Source of the DNA: Cepaea nemoralis
Taxonomy: Eukaryota > Mollusca > Gastropoda > Stylommatophora > Helicidae
DNA length: 64,000 nucleotides
Reading direction: 5' to 3'
Assembly: GCA_014155875.1 (NCBI GenBank)
Contig: JACEFZ010002092.1
Location: 620,001-684,000, forward strand
Below the pieces are notes generated by a model. The model saw only the letters and a program-made list of their open reading frames with translations, had not been told where the DNA came from and ran no database searches. Both the position numbers and the translations under genes were made by a program. This document shows, in pieces, positions 33,878 to 45,311 of this stretch; within the stretch, counting starts at the first letter, position 1; every line of letters starts with the position of its first letter.

Positions 33878-36530
33878 CATCAATCACAGACTGCGGTGGT
33901 ACACTGAAAGTGAAAACATTCTTATGCCACAGCAGGCTAGCTTTCGGCAGAATTTCTCTATGGAAGATCAGACAAAATACTTTTCTCAAGAAACTGAGGA
34001 TGCATTCCAAGAAAAGAAATTGGTGCTTGCGGTGCCATATTATGATATGACGGGTACGCACCAGAAAGAAATAAATAATAGAAAAGGGGATTATCTATAA
34101 TTATCCAGAAAGACGTACCAAAATAAACAACGAACTAAGGAAACTTAGAAACGGACTACGTCAGAGAACAACAGAGAAGGACAACAGGGAGGACCTTGTG
34201 TGATTCGGCTGAGGCGCGACATATTTCGTGGAGCTGTGGGCGTTCAGAGATTTTAGTTGTAAGGATTATCAGGTGGAGGATGTCTGACGAGAAGATCGTC
34301 AATATCGACTAGAAGACCCGTGGGCACGGAATACCTAGACAATGTTTCAGATGAGAATGGCGGGATAAACGGCGATCCGAGGTAAAGTCAGATAATACGT
34401 GGATATAGTTTGCAGATATTGTGTAATGCCATCCCTGTGTTAAAATGGAACTTTACGGTCTGGTAGACCACTGTATTGATCTAGCACCACAAATAAACGT
34501 GTGTGTAAGTACTTTCACTATCGGAATGGCGTCGGTTGATTCTTCGCATTTCATTTTCAAAGTTTGATGTGAAACTTTAACTGTTGTTGAGCCCTTTGAC
34601 GTTGACTTTCCAGTTAATTGTTACGGGAGGAGTTGATTCGAGGCATGCGGCATGGATAAATCTAAAGAAAGCCTTTGACAAAGTCTGGAAAGAAGGTCTG
34701 ATGAAGAAACAGAAACTATAAAGTCAATGGAAGAATGTACAAATGGGTGAAAGCATACTTGCACAACAGAAGAGCCAGAGTTCAGATAGACGGACTCAAG
34801 AACAAGAAAGTATTACTGCATCACAGTGTTCCCCAATGTTGAGTTCTGCCCCCCCACACTTTTTCTAATCTTTGTCAATGATCGTGTTGCTAAACTACCA
34901 CATGGAATTAAAGTGGCAATGGACGCTGATGACCTGGTCCTATGGAGCACAAATGAACATCAGTGAGCATCAGTGGCCACCAGATCACTACAAAGAGCTG
35001 TAGATGCATTAGTTGCATGGGCAAATAGATGGTGTCAGCATAAACACTGACAAATGCAGCACCACCCTATGTACCCTCTCTCCAAAACAAAAGGCAGGTA
35101 TCATCCAAATTAACAGAATACCCCTAAGAGAAGATAATGAACCAAGATACCTTGGAGTAACATTTGATGACAGTCTGACATGAAGAAAGCACGTCAACAA
35201 GGCAGTAGCAAAAGCCAGAAAGAAAATAGCCTCCTGAGAAAACTAAGTGAACCACATGGGGAGTCAGCTGGAAAATAGCAAAGTTTATCAACAGAGCATA
35301 CGATCACACCTGGAATACAGGTCAAATGCAAGGTGTTCAGCATTTAAAAAAAACAACATTACAAGAGCTAGACAAGGTGCAAAATAAAGCACTTAGAGTC
35401 ACCACAAGAGGGATGAGATCAACCCCTATAGTGGACATGGAGAAGATGGGGAGGACACGAGCATTCAGAGAGCGCAGAGATACGAAAATGCCAATACAAG
35501 CAGACAAGTTCCTCAGCATGCTAGGCCACCCTATGAAGAACAGATTTGAAAACCTACCTATGGGGCGGTTGAAAAGAAGCAGTTTTATCCACCAGGCCAA
35601 ACGAATACAGAGAAACCACTGATCTGCCAAGAGTTGGTATCTGCCTGAAAACTATTCTAGAACGAACTTCATGGAAAGACGAACATAGACTATCACTATA
35701 AATCCAGACACAAGTGAAAAGAATATTTGACAAGCAAGAACAGAACAGTGTACAATGCAGAACAGCCACTCTCAGCTTTCTTAATGAAGAATACCCACAG
35801 GACCTCTGGATCCGAGTCTACACAGATGGGTCAGCACAAAATGCTGTTTGAAATGGAGGAGCGGGAGTGTACATAGAACACCCAAATAATACTAGGGACA
35901 CGGCCACAGTACCAACAGGAAAGTACTGCCATAACTATGATGCTGAAATTGAGGCAATCAAGATAACAACAGAGAAATTACTAAATACCAACCATGGTAC
36001 ACAACCTGTGGTGATATTGACAGATGCAAAATCAGTACATGAGGCGCTCCTCTCTGGGAAATTGCCAGTAATACGGACACTATGTTCTGAACTTGGCAGC
36101 CAGTGTATAAGGTCACCATACAGTGGATACCATCTCACTGTGGAGTACTCAGAAACGAGAGCGCTGATTGATTTGCTAAGGAAGAAGCAATAGAAACAAC
36201 CTAATGTTACCCGTTACATACCATCAAAAGAAAATTATCAAATCCGTCAGAAAGCCACCAAAACCTGCTCAAGACTACCACCTCATGGACAGACCAGAAC
36301 AAATCATTATTCTGCGCCTCAGAACGGGACACAATAGATTACGCAACCACATGTATACACAATTCATGATTGGTGAATCAGCCATGTGCACATGTGGATT
36401 GGTGCTGCAGACAACAGATCACATACTCCAAGACTGCCCAAAATATGACATATCTAGGCAAACCCGTTTAGAGAAACAACAGTGGAAGGTAAACTCTTTG
36501 ACCACTGAGAACTAAAACAGACAGTTAAAT
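33878..36530 (+). mobile_element. LINE-C copy (RT to RNase H), split by a solo LTR
   Basis: From 33878 a broken RT frame is visible (EDAFQEKKLVLAV). After the LTR it continues with DLKKAFDKVWKEG, KAYLHNRRARVQIDGLKN, a QCGVL-like region, RNase H start VYTDGSAQNA (about 35815-35845), VILTDAKSVHEALLSG, a WIPSHCG-like remnant and LRTGHNRLRNHMY. A terminal C.C...H...C stretch (MCTCGLVLQTTDHILQDC) closes it. RT plus RNase H suggests the I superfamily. Several stops and shifts make it a pseudogene. Confidence 0.8.
34033..34645 (+). mobile_element. Solo LTR inside LINE-C
   Basis: The 613-bp block begins tgccatatta and ends gaggca (TG...CA). An exact 5-bp target duplication, tgcgg, lies at 34028-34032 and 34646-34650. 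Removing the block and one repeat rejoins the LINE-C codons on either side. It contains AATAAA (near 34490) and no coding frame. A 5-bp duplication fits BEL/Pao or some Gypsy elements. Orientation is inferred from the AATAAA. Confidence 0.85.
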
Positions 36531-36604
36531 TCATACAAGCGACAACATTGCTGTTATAGACAAATTTCAAGCGAATGAAAGAAGAAACTCATGTACTATG
36601 CCAA

Positions 36605-36835
36605 AAACAGTATGTGCAGTCATGGTTCACCATCTCACATGATCACCAGTCATGAATCAGGTCAGCGTTCTTGTCCCAATTATACCAATGTGCCAAACCA
36701 TACAGGTATTTAACTCTTTGCCTTCTCCTTGTTCTCTCTCTCCTTCAATTCTGTCAGTTGTCGCTAGGTTTTCAAGTTCATTTCTCCTCATAATGTGCTT
36801 ACCATCTTCCTTCTAAGTGTACATACTTTTCATTT
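36605..36835 (-). mobile_element. LINE-E 3' fragment
   Basis: It matches the other LINE-E ends: gtcatggttcaccatctcac, gaatcag, ttcttgtc and the ctctttgccttctccttgttc stretch. Non-coding remnant. Confidence 0.65.
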
Positions 36836-37094
36836 CCACCGCTCAACACTGCTCAGGATAGAAAGAATTTTTTTAAATGGAGGATCCAATCAGCATGAGT
36901 TGCTTGGAAGGCATAGAAGGAGCTAAACATTATTTTGATTTTCACAGACACAAACAGGAAATTGTGCATTGTGTTTACAACACAAAATTGTGGATACATT
37001 AAAGAAAACTGCTCATATGAACAAACCATCAAGAAAATCTAGTCAGCAAATATTCACCACATGTAAGCCTCAATTCTGATTAAACAATACATAC

Positions 37095-37414
37095 TCTCCA
37101 TCCATCTTTCTGACAGCTTCGTTAGCATCATCCTTGTACTTGTACACTACAAAAGCGAAGCAAGGTGGGATTTGAGCCACCCACACCTCTCTCAACGGCC
37201 CAAACTTTTCAAAAGCTTTGCTGATCTCCGTCTTGGAAGGGTCAAGGCCGAGGTCGGCAATATGAACTCTGCACATATTCTCATCATCAGAAACTGGGCT
37301 GTGACTAGAACTTCTACGTTTACGATCTTTTTCTCCAGAACGACTTCGGCTGCGACTTCTGCTTTGACTAGCACTCCGACTTCGACTTTTTGATCTACTC
37401 GATGATCGACCCAT
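37095..37414 (-). CDS. SR-family splicing factor, exon 1 (N-terminal RS + most of RRM)
   Basis: This gene encodes an SR protein expected to act in the nucleus in splice-site selection and mRNA export. Exon 1 gives residues 1-106. Residues 2-46 are an RS-rich segment. The RRM then starts at about 48 with RNP2-like CRVHIADL and RNP1-like PCFAFVVY at about 84-91, in a context (FGPLREVWVA) close to the SRSF3/SRSF7/Drosophila x16 group. The donor gtatgt follows at 37094, leaving phase 2 (codon ga|a). Joining to exon 2 restores the RRM end without a frame break. Upstream, tgtatttcag at about 37437 looks like a 3' splice site, so a 5' UTR intron is likely. The RS segment before the RRM is unusual for that group, whose members normally begin at or near the RRM. 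I am confident of the family, not of the orthologue. Confidence 0.88.
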
Positions 37415-37495
37415 TTTTCTTTAGCATAGATCACTGAAATACACATTGAAATTCAAGTAAAATTACAGGAGAGAAGAAAAGTAAACATAAGCAAT

Positions 37496-37800
37496 CATCA
37501 TCATCAAGTGCTATTTCCACACTGAAAGCCGTGCCTCCACAACTGTTCCGTGCCTTCCTACAGGTTTAGCCCAGTCCATCTCTTTATGTTGCCCACGCAT
37601 GTGTAACATTTGCTTACTCTTGCATACTTCCCTTACAGCACATCCTTTAACAAGCAGCTGTCTTTCTTGATATAATTGAAGAACCTTAAATTATTTACCT
37701 TCATCTCATTCAGTAATATTTTCCTCAATCTCAGTTTGTATAATATCTCACTGCTAGTTTTCTTCTGACATATACTTCCCATTCATCTATATCACCATCA
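37496..37800 (-). mobile_element. Possible unclassified LINE 3' fragment
   Basis: An (ATC)n run at 37496 and a minus-strand string VGNIKRWTGLNL hint at a LINE C-terminus and tail. Weak evidence. Confidence 0.25.
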
Positions 37801-39860
37801 AGTTCCATGTTGATAAGCTTGGGCAGTCGTGGTTCACCATCTTACACAATCATCAGTCTTGGTGAGCGTGGGCAGTCGTGGTTCACCATCTTACACAATC
37901 ATCAGTCGTGGTACACCATCTTACACAATCATCAGTCTTGGTGAGCGTGGGCAGTCGTGGTACACCATGTTACACAATCATCAGTCTTGGTGAGCGTGGG
38001 CAGTCGTGATTCACCATCTTACACAATCATCAGTCGTGGTACACCATCTTACACAATCATCAGTCTTGGTGAGCGAGGGCAGTCGTGGTTCACCATGTTA
38101 CACAATCATCAGTCTTGGTGAGCATGGGCAGTCGTGGTACACCATGTTACACAATCATCCATCTTGGTGAGTGTGGGCAGTTGTGGTTCACCATCTTACA
38201 CAATCATCAGTCGTGGTTCACCATCTGACACAATCATCAGTCGTGGTTCACCATCTGACACCATCAGTCGTGGTTCACCATCTGACACAATCATCAGTCA
38301 TGGTTCACTATCTTACACAATCATCAGTCATGGTTCACTATCTTACACAATCATCAGTCGTGGTTCACTATCTTACACAATCATCAGTCTTGGTGAGCGT
38401 GGGCAGTCGTGGTTCACCATCTTACACAATCATCAGTCTTGGTGAGCGTGGGCAGTCGTGGTTCACCACCTCAAACAATCATCAGTCTTGGTGAGCGTGG
38501 GCAGTCGTGGCACATCATCTTACACAATCATCAGTCATGGTTCACTATCTTACACAATCATCAGTCGTGGTTCACTATCTTACACAATCATCAGTCTTGG
38601 TGAGCGTGGGCAGTCGTGGTTCACCATCTTACACAATTATCAGTCTTGGTGAGCGTGGGCAGTCGTGGTTCACCATCTGACACAATCATCAGTTGTGGTT
38701 CACCATCTTACACAATCATCAGTCGTGGTTCACCATCTTACACAATCATCAGTCATGGTTCACTATCTTACACAATCATGGTTCACCATCTTACACAATC
38801 ATCAGTCATGGTTCACCATCTTACACAATCATCAGTCGTGGTTCACCATCTTACACAATCATCAGTCGTGGCTCACCATCTTACACAATCATCAGTTCAT
38901 CTTACACAATCATCAGTCATGGTTCACCATCTTACACAATCATCAGTCGTGGTTCACCATGTTACACAATCATCAGTCTTGGTGAGCGTGGGCAGTCGTG
39001 GTTCACCATGCTACACAATCATCAGTCTTGGTGAGCGTGGGCAGTCGTGGTTCACCATCTGACACAATCATCAGTCGTGGTTCACCATCTGACACAATCA
39101 TCAGTCGTGGTTCTCCATCTTACACAATCATCAGTCATGGTTCACTATCTTACACAATCATCAGTCATGGTTCACCATCTTACACAATCATCAGTCGTGG
39201 TTCACCATCTTACACAATCATCAGTCGTGGTGCACCATCTTACACAATCATCAGTTCACCATCTTACACAATCATGGTCACCATCTTACACAATCATCAG
39301 TACACCATCTTACACAATCATCAGTTCAACATCTTACACAATCATCAGTCGTGGTTCACCTCTTACACAATCATCAGTCGTGGTTCACCATCTTACACAA
39401 TCATCAGTCTTGAACCAGTTCTATGTTCTTGTCTCCATTATGCCATGTGGCCAAGCCATCCAGATGTTTCTCTTTATCTTCCCTTTGCTCTTTTCCCATT
39501 AATCTTGCCAACTGTCACTACTTTTCCAGTTAATTTCTTCTGACAACATGCCCAAAATACCTTGACTGTCATGTGCCTAATTTCTCAAATCAATTGACAG
39601 TTTTAATTTGTTTCTTGTAGTACTTGCTCGTTCGTTTTTCTGTCCGTCCATGGTATTCCTGGCATCTTCCCCAGAAACCACGTTCGCTGCCATAAGATGT
39701 TTCTCAGCTTGTCTGCTTACTGTCCATATTTCACATGAATATAACAATATAGAATCTATATAGCACTTCAACACTTTTTCTCATTGTAATTGAGTTTTTA
39801 TTGCTCAGTATGTTTTCCATATTGCAAAAGGCTACCTATGTCACAGCAATTCATTCTTCT
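37800..39860 (-). mobile_element. LINE-E copy whose 3' coding end was expanded into a minisatellite
   Basis: Positions 39415-39840 carry the post-RT region on the minus strand (LKCYIDSILLYSCEIWTVSR, QAEKHLMAA). The 3' end at about 37800 matches other LINE-E ends (gttgataagc.tgggc). The segment between consists of 30-bp units equivalent to the LINE-E C-terminal codons found once at about 33000-33040. Confidence 0.8.
37830..39412. repeat. 30-bp minisatellite with interspersed 19-bp unit
   Basis: The main unit is built on gttcaccatcttacacaatc plus atcagtcgtg and repeats about 45 times. A second unit, tcttggtgagcgtgggcag, is interspersed about ten times. Its period is a multiple of three, so long frames appear by default. 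They are not genes. Confidence 0.95.
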
Positions 39861-39924
39861 ACATAACCACATTATAAAAGCTTCAATTTTATTTTCACAT
39901 TAACATAATTATGGGAAAGCATTA

Positions 39925-40140
39925 GTCAATCAATTCAAGTGCCATATACACAATGAAGATAGGGATGGCTGCAATTAATCAGTTCATTCTCTCACCCTGT
40001 GATAATAATACTGTTTGGTTAACTCACTTGTTATCCTCCCATCTTATTGCCCATCTCTCATGCATGAATGCCTGTGACTTTTCCTTCCAGTATGTTTTTA
40101 ATGTAACTTTAGGCCAAAATGTTTAGTTTTTCCTCTCATT
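39925..40140 (-). mobile_element. LINE-H 3' fragment, copy 3
   Basis: It starts caatcaattcaagtgcc and keeps the order gatggctgcaat, cttccagtatg and ccaaaatgttta seen in the LINE-H copies at 16531 and 48919. Eroded. Confidence 0.6.
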
Positions 40141-40184
40141 TAATTCTTACTTCTTCAAACTTTGACATTTGCTTGCTTTAGGGG

Positions 40185-40396
40185 TGCAGTTTATAATCTC
40201 GCATACTGTGTTTGAAACACACGTGCAGGCAATTTGGCAGCAGACTGCCTTACGCTGGGTTTTTTTTACGACATAGTGTTGGTACAGGTCGTTCAGAAAG
40301 CAATGGCAAACTACTGAACATAAACTTGCCAAGGAATCATGAACAGCCCAAAAATGCTGGGGTTGACTGCTACGTCCTGTAAAGGATATGCAACTA
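40185..40396 (+). mobile_element. SINE-3 copy 4
   Basis: The blocks tgtttgaaacac, agactgcctta, gttcagaaagcaatggcaaa, cttgccaaggaatcatga and ctggggttgactgctacg are followed by the intact tail gtaaaggatatgcaacta. This is the best view of the family's 3' end. Confidence 0.75.
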
Positions 40397-40770
40397 ATAT
40401 TGTTTTTTGCTCTAGTTTCCATGAAATGTAACTATTTCTCTTTATCCACAATTTTAGTGTCTCATACTGATTTCTTTATAGTCCATGATCATATAACAGT
40501 GCTGAATATATGGGGGGAAAAACAAAACACATCATACATAAACATTTTACTTTAAAGTTACAATCTATCTATGTCAATGTTAACATCTCTGTCATGCTGC
40601 TGAATGTTTTTGTAGCAATTCTCTTTCATTTTATTTACATGTAACTTCCTCTGGCATCCAAAACAGTAAGTCAAGAATATGAAGCACTTCTTACTAATTA
40701 CTTGTTCTTGTACATCTCTCTTTACTGTGAGGTCTATAATTAGCTGGCTACTTCACAGCCCTGATAATAC

Positions 40771-41000
40771 TGAGTCCCTGTGGCGAAGTGGTCAATCCGC
40801 TTGACTCGGGATCCAAAGGTTGTGGGTTTCGATTCCAGGCCTGCGCCCTTCGGTTCACGAGTGCATTTTTTCGGAGACTCCTGCGGGTCATAGCTGGAGC
40901 TACGGAGTTTGACGCTTTCCGCGCTGCAGAAAGAGACTGAGCCATATAGGATAAAAACCTGGTGCAATGAAGTTGACCCTATCGACTTTTAAGCGACGCG
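40771..41000 (+). mobile_element. SINE-1 copy 2 (tRNA-derived)
   Basis: A clear A box, tggcgaagtgg, and B box, ggtttcgattcc, sit about 40 bases apart after a ccctg start, as in a leucine- or serine-like tRNA. The unrelated body shared with 221-440 follows. A working tRNA is ruled out by the lack of a matching acceptor stem. Confidence 0.75.
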
Positions 41001-41600
41001 TAACTATACATTTATAGTCTGAATTATTATGTAATCTGAATTCTATACTTCATATTGTTCACGATGCTGCAAGAATGGAATGTACTTTGAAACTTTGTTA
41101 AAATTTTTGGAAGTGTTCAATGTATAGCTGAAACAGCATTGTGTGCGCACACGCACACATATATATATAAAATCCAGGGTGCCTGGTCACCATGGTGCCT
41201 AAAAGCTTTTATCAGAATTTTAAATCAGTCATTCTTTAAAAAAAAAAAAATGCCAGCTTCTGAGAGGAGCGGGGAGGAGGTTCTTGAATTATGTGTTGTT
41301 TATTCTACCAGTGTGATTGGGCGTGTGTGTGTGTGTTAACATACAGAGTTAGAATAAACAAAACATAACTCAAGAGACTTCACAGCATTTGTGTTGTTTT
41401 CATGCATCATCATCAGCAGAATGGCGCTGCTGGAGAATGTCTGGATCTCTTGCCAGTGTGCCTTCTTTATGATCAAGGTGTCTTCGGTAATTGACTGTCC
41501 TGTGTCCATCTACGTGCTGGTCCTGTCGACCACTGCCTCTTCTGCCATACCTTCCATTGCTGTTCTGTTCAAGCCACTGTGTCATTCAAATCTAATATCA
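41000..41600. other. Spacer; CA/AT microsatellite and an unrecognised segment
   Basis: A short (AC)n(AT)n tract lies at 41144-41170 and a (GT)n near 41322-41336. Positions 41400-41585 have an open minus frame ending HSADDDA. It could be a LINE end, but I cannot support it. Confidence 0.35.
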
Positions 41601-42325
41601 CTATCAAGTGCCATGCTGATAAGTGTCATCATCAAGTGCCACGCCGATAAGCGTGGGCGGTCATGTTTTGCTATCTCACACGATCACTAGAGTCGTGGAT
41701 CAGCTATGTGTTCTTGTCTAGACTATACCAAGTGGCCAAGTCACCCTAGTTATTTACTTCTCTGCCTTCGCCTTGTTCTCTTCCCCTCAATCTTGCAAGC
41801 TGTCACCAAGTTCTCCAGTTTATTTCTTCTCATAACATGTCCAAAAAACTGACTAAGTCTAAGACTAATGTCTCTATCAGTTTATGGTTTTCATTTGTTT
41901 CTTGTAGGACTTGGTCATTGGTGTTTGTCTGTCCATAGTATTCTTTGCATTTTCATCAGAAACCACATTTCCACAGCCATCAGATGTTTTTCAGCTTGAC
42001 TGCTGATTGTTCATGCCTCACATCCATACAAAAGTGCAGGTTCTAAGTAACACCTAAACAAAGATAACTGTACCAATTTACTTGTCTAAGAATATTCCCA
42101 TTTACTTGTATGTTACATTGCGTATTTCCTTCTTCCTAGTGATTGCCATAGCTGTGTCTTCTTACGATTTAAGTCCAGTTGTTCACTGTGTGCAACAACT
42201 GATTGCATGCCATCTACTAAGACTAACTAAATGTTGCAGATCCATCCTGCTTATTGATTGTCTGTAATCACTCCACATATCTAATGTTATTGATGCCCCA
42301 ATAGTGATTCCTTTCATATCTTCTA
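41600..42325 (-). mobile_element. LINE-E copy (C-terminal part to ADD region), decayed
   Basis: The minus strand shows LLHTVNN-equivalent sequence near 42185-42210 and NNIRYVE-like sequence at 42270. It then runs through the post-RT region to gataagcgtgggcggtc at about 41645. Near the tail an imperfect 28-bp direct repeat (atcaagtgcca.gc.gataag) is present. Confidence 0.7.
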
Positions 42326-42329
42326 CATG

Positions 42330-42847
42330 TCTTTATATACTTTTACTGCACATTAAGTCTAATATGCCCAAAGTCCCAAAGTATTTTAGTTCCCCATTCA
42401 TGATAAGATATTCATGCCGTTTTAAGTGTTTAAGTGCCAGTTTTTTTTCGATGTTCAGGCCAGGTCTTGCAGAATTAGCAGTATTTGATTTCTTCTTGGA
42501 TCACGATATTCTACGAATCTTATGCAACATGTAAGCTCAAGGGCTCCAAATTTCTTCTTTAGTTATTGCGAACTGATCCATGAATCACACTGTTATTGTT
42601 ATGTTGCCACAGGAAAGTAAGTGATCATGCAATATCAATCATATGCATTTGCCCTACATTTTAATGAGCCACCTTTTGTAACTTTTCCCTACAAAATAAA
42701 GTGAAGAACTGCTTGATTTTCAATGCATTCCATGAACAAATTATACGTACATCATATGTCACAATACATATAATAGTGTCTACATAATATACATTTAAAA
42801 CACTGAAACCTCAGTACATTATCTGTAGTATGATCACTGTTATGTCC
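42330..42847. other. No feature recognised
   Basis: AT-rich sequence without motifs or repeats I can identify. Confidence 0.4.
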
Positions 42848-42965
42848 TCAACGTCGGAAAACCGCAAATAAACAAAATGGCCGTTTACAGACCCACAACT
42901 CTCGGTTTACACCGACGACGTTCCGTGACGTAACTTCCGCAAGAGTTGCATATACTGCCAGTACA
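42848..42965 (-). promoter_or_regulatory. Candidate host promoter (CpG-bearing, CRE/ETS/YY1-like sites)
   Basis: In AT-rich surroundings this block is rich in CG. Read on the minus strand it has gcggaag (ETS-like), ttacgtca (CRE/ATF-like) and gccattttg (YY1-like) within 80 bases. It lies 5.4 kb upstream of the SR gene's first coding exon, which has an apparent 3' splice site just before its ATG. It could therefore supply a non-coding first exon. Motif matches are by eye. Confidence 0.3.
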
Positions 42966-43134
42966 TAGTTGTGGTAAACAGCCGGGAGTTGGTCGGGGAT
43001 GTTTCTCGTGCACGCAATCAAATGGGAAACATACTCACAAATAAAGCTGTTAATTGCTACGTGAAAAATGTATTCGGCGTGAGTTTCGAGGCATTCAGTG
43101 CAAAAAATGTGGGATTTAATAAAAAAGACAAGAA

Positions 43135-43565
43135 TGGAGTACAACGAAAGGAGACAAGCCTTATTACAAATCTTTGAGAACAAAGTTTTAAGACGTTTCT
43201 TTGGACCCATTACACAAAGTTGAAAGTGGAGAGTGGAAAAGAAGAAGTAACAAAGACATTTTCATTTATGATCTGTTTAAGTCCCCGCTAATCACTGGTA
43301 TCATGAAGGCTAATAGACTGCAGTGGCTGGAGCACATAGAAAGAATGGAAGATAATAGGGAAACGAAACTCGCTTACACTCAGGAAATAAATGACCATAG
43401 ACCCCGAGGTAGACCAAGAAGACGGTGGAGAGGTAATATATATACAGACCTACAAGCACTTGGAATCAACGACTGGCAGGAGAAGGTCAACCAGAGAGAC
43501 GAATGGAGACGGATTGTATCTGCAGCAAAGAACCTCAATGGCCCGGAACGCTGATGAAGAAGAAG
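43135..43565 (+). mobile_element. LINE-D 3' fragment
   Basis: Open from FKSPLITGIMKANRLQWLEH, through RMEDNRETKLAYTQEI and RPRGRPRRRW, to INDWQEKVNQRDEWRRIVSA. The tail is (AAG)n. It is about 95% like the copy at 17817 and truncated at a point upstream of FENK.LRR. Confidence 0.8.
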
Positions 43566-43579
43566 AAGAAAAACAACGA

Positions 43580-43838
43580 AAAGTGATATATTTATATTTT
43601 GGTCACTTGACACGTCGTGAAAGTTTGGAGGGAACAATAGTGGGGGGGGGGGGGGGGTATATGCCTGGGAAGAGAGAAGGAGGAAGGCCAAAGTGAAGAT
43701 GGGTGGATGATGATCTCCAGACGGGTGTATTGGACGCGGAACATCTTGCTTATGACCGAGACGTTTTCTAGGACGGTTATTATGGGAGCGAGGTTCTGGA
43801 AAGGACATGCTACTGAATGAATGAATGGGCCTGAATGC
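43580..43838 (+). mobile_element. LINE-G 3' fragment
   Basis: It aligns, inverted, with 10790-11050 (tttggtcacttgacacgt, gtatatgcctgggaagag, ggaaaggacatgctactgaa) and ends in the family's (GAAT)n tail. A long G run interrupts it at about 43643. Confidence 0.8.
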
Positions 43839-44091
43839 ATCGAGGAATGCGTAGTCAGTCTTTCCCTCACTTAGCGGACGAAGAGCGCAGGCATCGAACC
43901 TTCGTCCTAACGATTTCGCCAATGTGCCCGCTAAATGTGAGATCGTCTGGGCTTATTCTAAACTTTTGAGAAGTTTGCGTGAACATAACAATTTACTTGT
44001 ATACCATTAGTTAATTCCTTGAACTGCATTCCGCTAGTAGTTAGGGGTGGGCCGATGAGTGCCGGAGGCTTTGACATGGCGTGGTTTCTGA

Positions 44092-44444
44092 CAGGGGCGT
44101 CACTAGGGGGGTGCGGGGGGGCGCACCGGGTGACACCATCAAGGGGTGACACCAAAATAAAAAAATTGCAAATTTGACAAAGCAAACATAGCAAAATAAC
44201 AAAATGTAACTTTGTCCGAGTTTGTCGAAATTCTTTATTATGTTCTACCTGAAGTATTGAAGTTATATTGTTCAATTGTTTTCTTTCTTATGTCCTTATT
44301 AACTTTTTGACTTATTTTACAAACATTACTATATGCGATTATATATGGTACAGGAACACTCGGAAGAAGACCATGGTGAAAGTCTAGAGGGGTGACACCA
44401 AGAGTTTACCGCACTGGGTGACACCAACCCCAGTGACGCCACTG
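44092..44444. mobile_element. hAT-2 MITE
   Basis: The termini caggggcgtcactagggg and ccccagtgacgccactg are inverted repeats with two mismatches. An exact 8-bp target duplication, gtttctga, lies at 44084-44091 and 44445-44452. There is no transposase. Internal gggtgacacca phrases are repeated near both ends. Confidence 0.9.
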
Positions 44445-44812
44445 GTTTCTGATCACTGCATCTTTTGGTATTTGCTAACTCTTAGATTCTCTGTCAACGT
44501 GCTATAGCCATTTATCCATAGTGTAGAACGAGGCTTTGTTGCAACAGTCTTGATTGGGGTTTTCATACAGCCAGCTGGTGCCCTCATTGCGGTACAGATA
44601 AGCGACCATAATTGTCTACAGTGCCTGTGATTGAAATCACCAAATCACGTCTTTTCCTCAGTATTTCACTAAGTAAAGTTCCCTTATATACACCTTATTG
44701 CAAACTGGGCATATGATGCTAGACCGATCAACTAAGCTGGCTTTTACAATCAGTTACATTAAAATAGTTGATATCACAAGGATATGCTTGCAGAAAGCAC
44801 TAACGTCTACAA

Positions 44813-45167
44813 CAGTGGTTCACAACCTTATTGGCCGTGCCCCCCTTCATAATATTTTCAGAACGTCATCCCCCCCCCCCCTCCGCGCTTTTTGTATTTT
44901 CTTCCTAAAAATCCCAGTATATGCAATAATGGAAGCTAAATTCAATAGCACATACTAAAACAAGTCTAGACGTCTACATAAAACGTGATTTGCGGGTCTA
45001 CGTACGTTATAAAATGAATTTCAGAAGGGTGAGACGTACAGAATCGTAAAGTATGAAGGGAAAAACAATATCAAGTAATCGGTTCTTGTATTAAAGCGAT
45101 CTTGAAATAATCTTAATTCCCCCCCCTCCCCCCCCCCCCCTAGAAACCCACCGGTTGAGAACCACTG
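44813..45167. mobile_element. hAT-1 MITE, third copy
   Basis: The ends are cagtggttcacaacc and ggttgagaaccactg. The flanking 8 bp gtctacaa and gtctaaaa differ by one base. The interior aligns with the copy at 9511 (catactaaaacaa.tctagac, taatcggttcttgtatta). Confidence 0.88.
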
Positions 45168-45311
45168 GTCTAAAACAACAGCTTTATTAATAAAGCTTAC
45201 GACATTGAAAACGAGGATAAACTAAGTTTGCAGGCAATCATGTCATATACACACAAATTAAATCATTGAGAGGGACATGTCAAAATAAAATCGCTGAGCT
45301 TATCTTAGTGT

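Noticed and set aside
38134..39543. Overlapping frames of 100-180 codons in three frames
   Set aside because: Produced by the 30-bp minisatellite; same peptide unit cycles.
40771..40850. Functional tRNA gene
   Set aside because: A and B boxes are present, but no matching acceptor stem; the sequence continues into the SINE-1 body.
42848..43210. 120-codon minus frame
   Set aside because: Part overlaps antisense LINE-D; no domain, and the CG-rich part looks regulatory instead.
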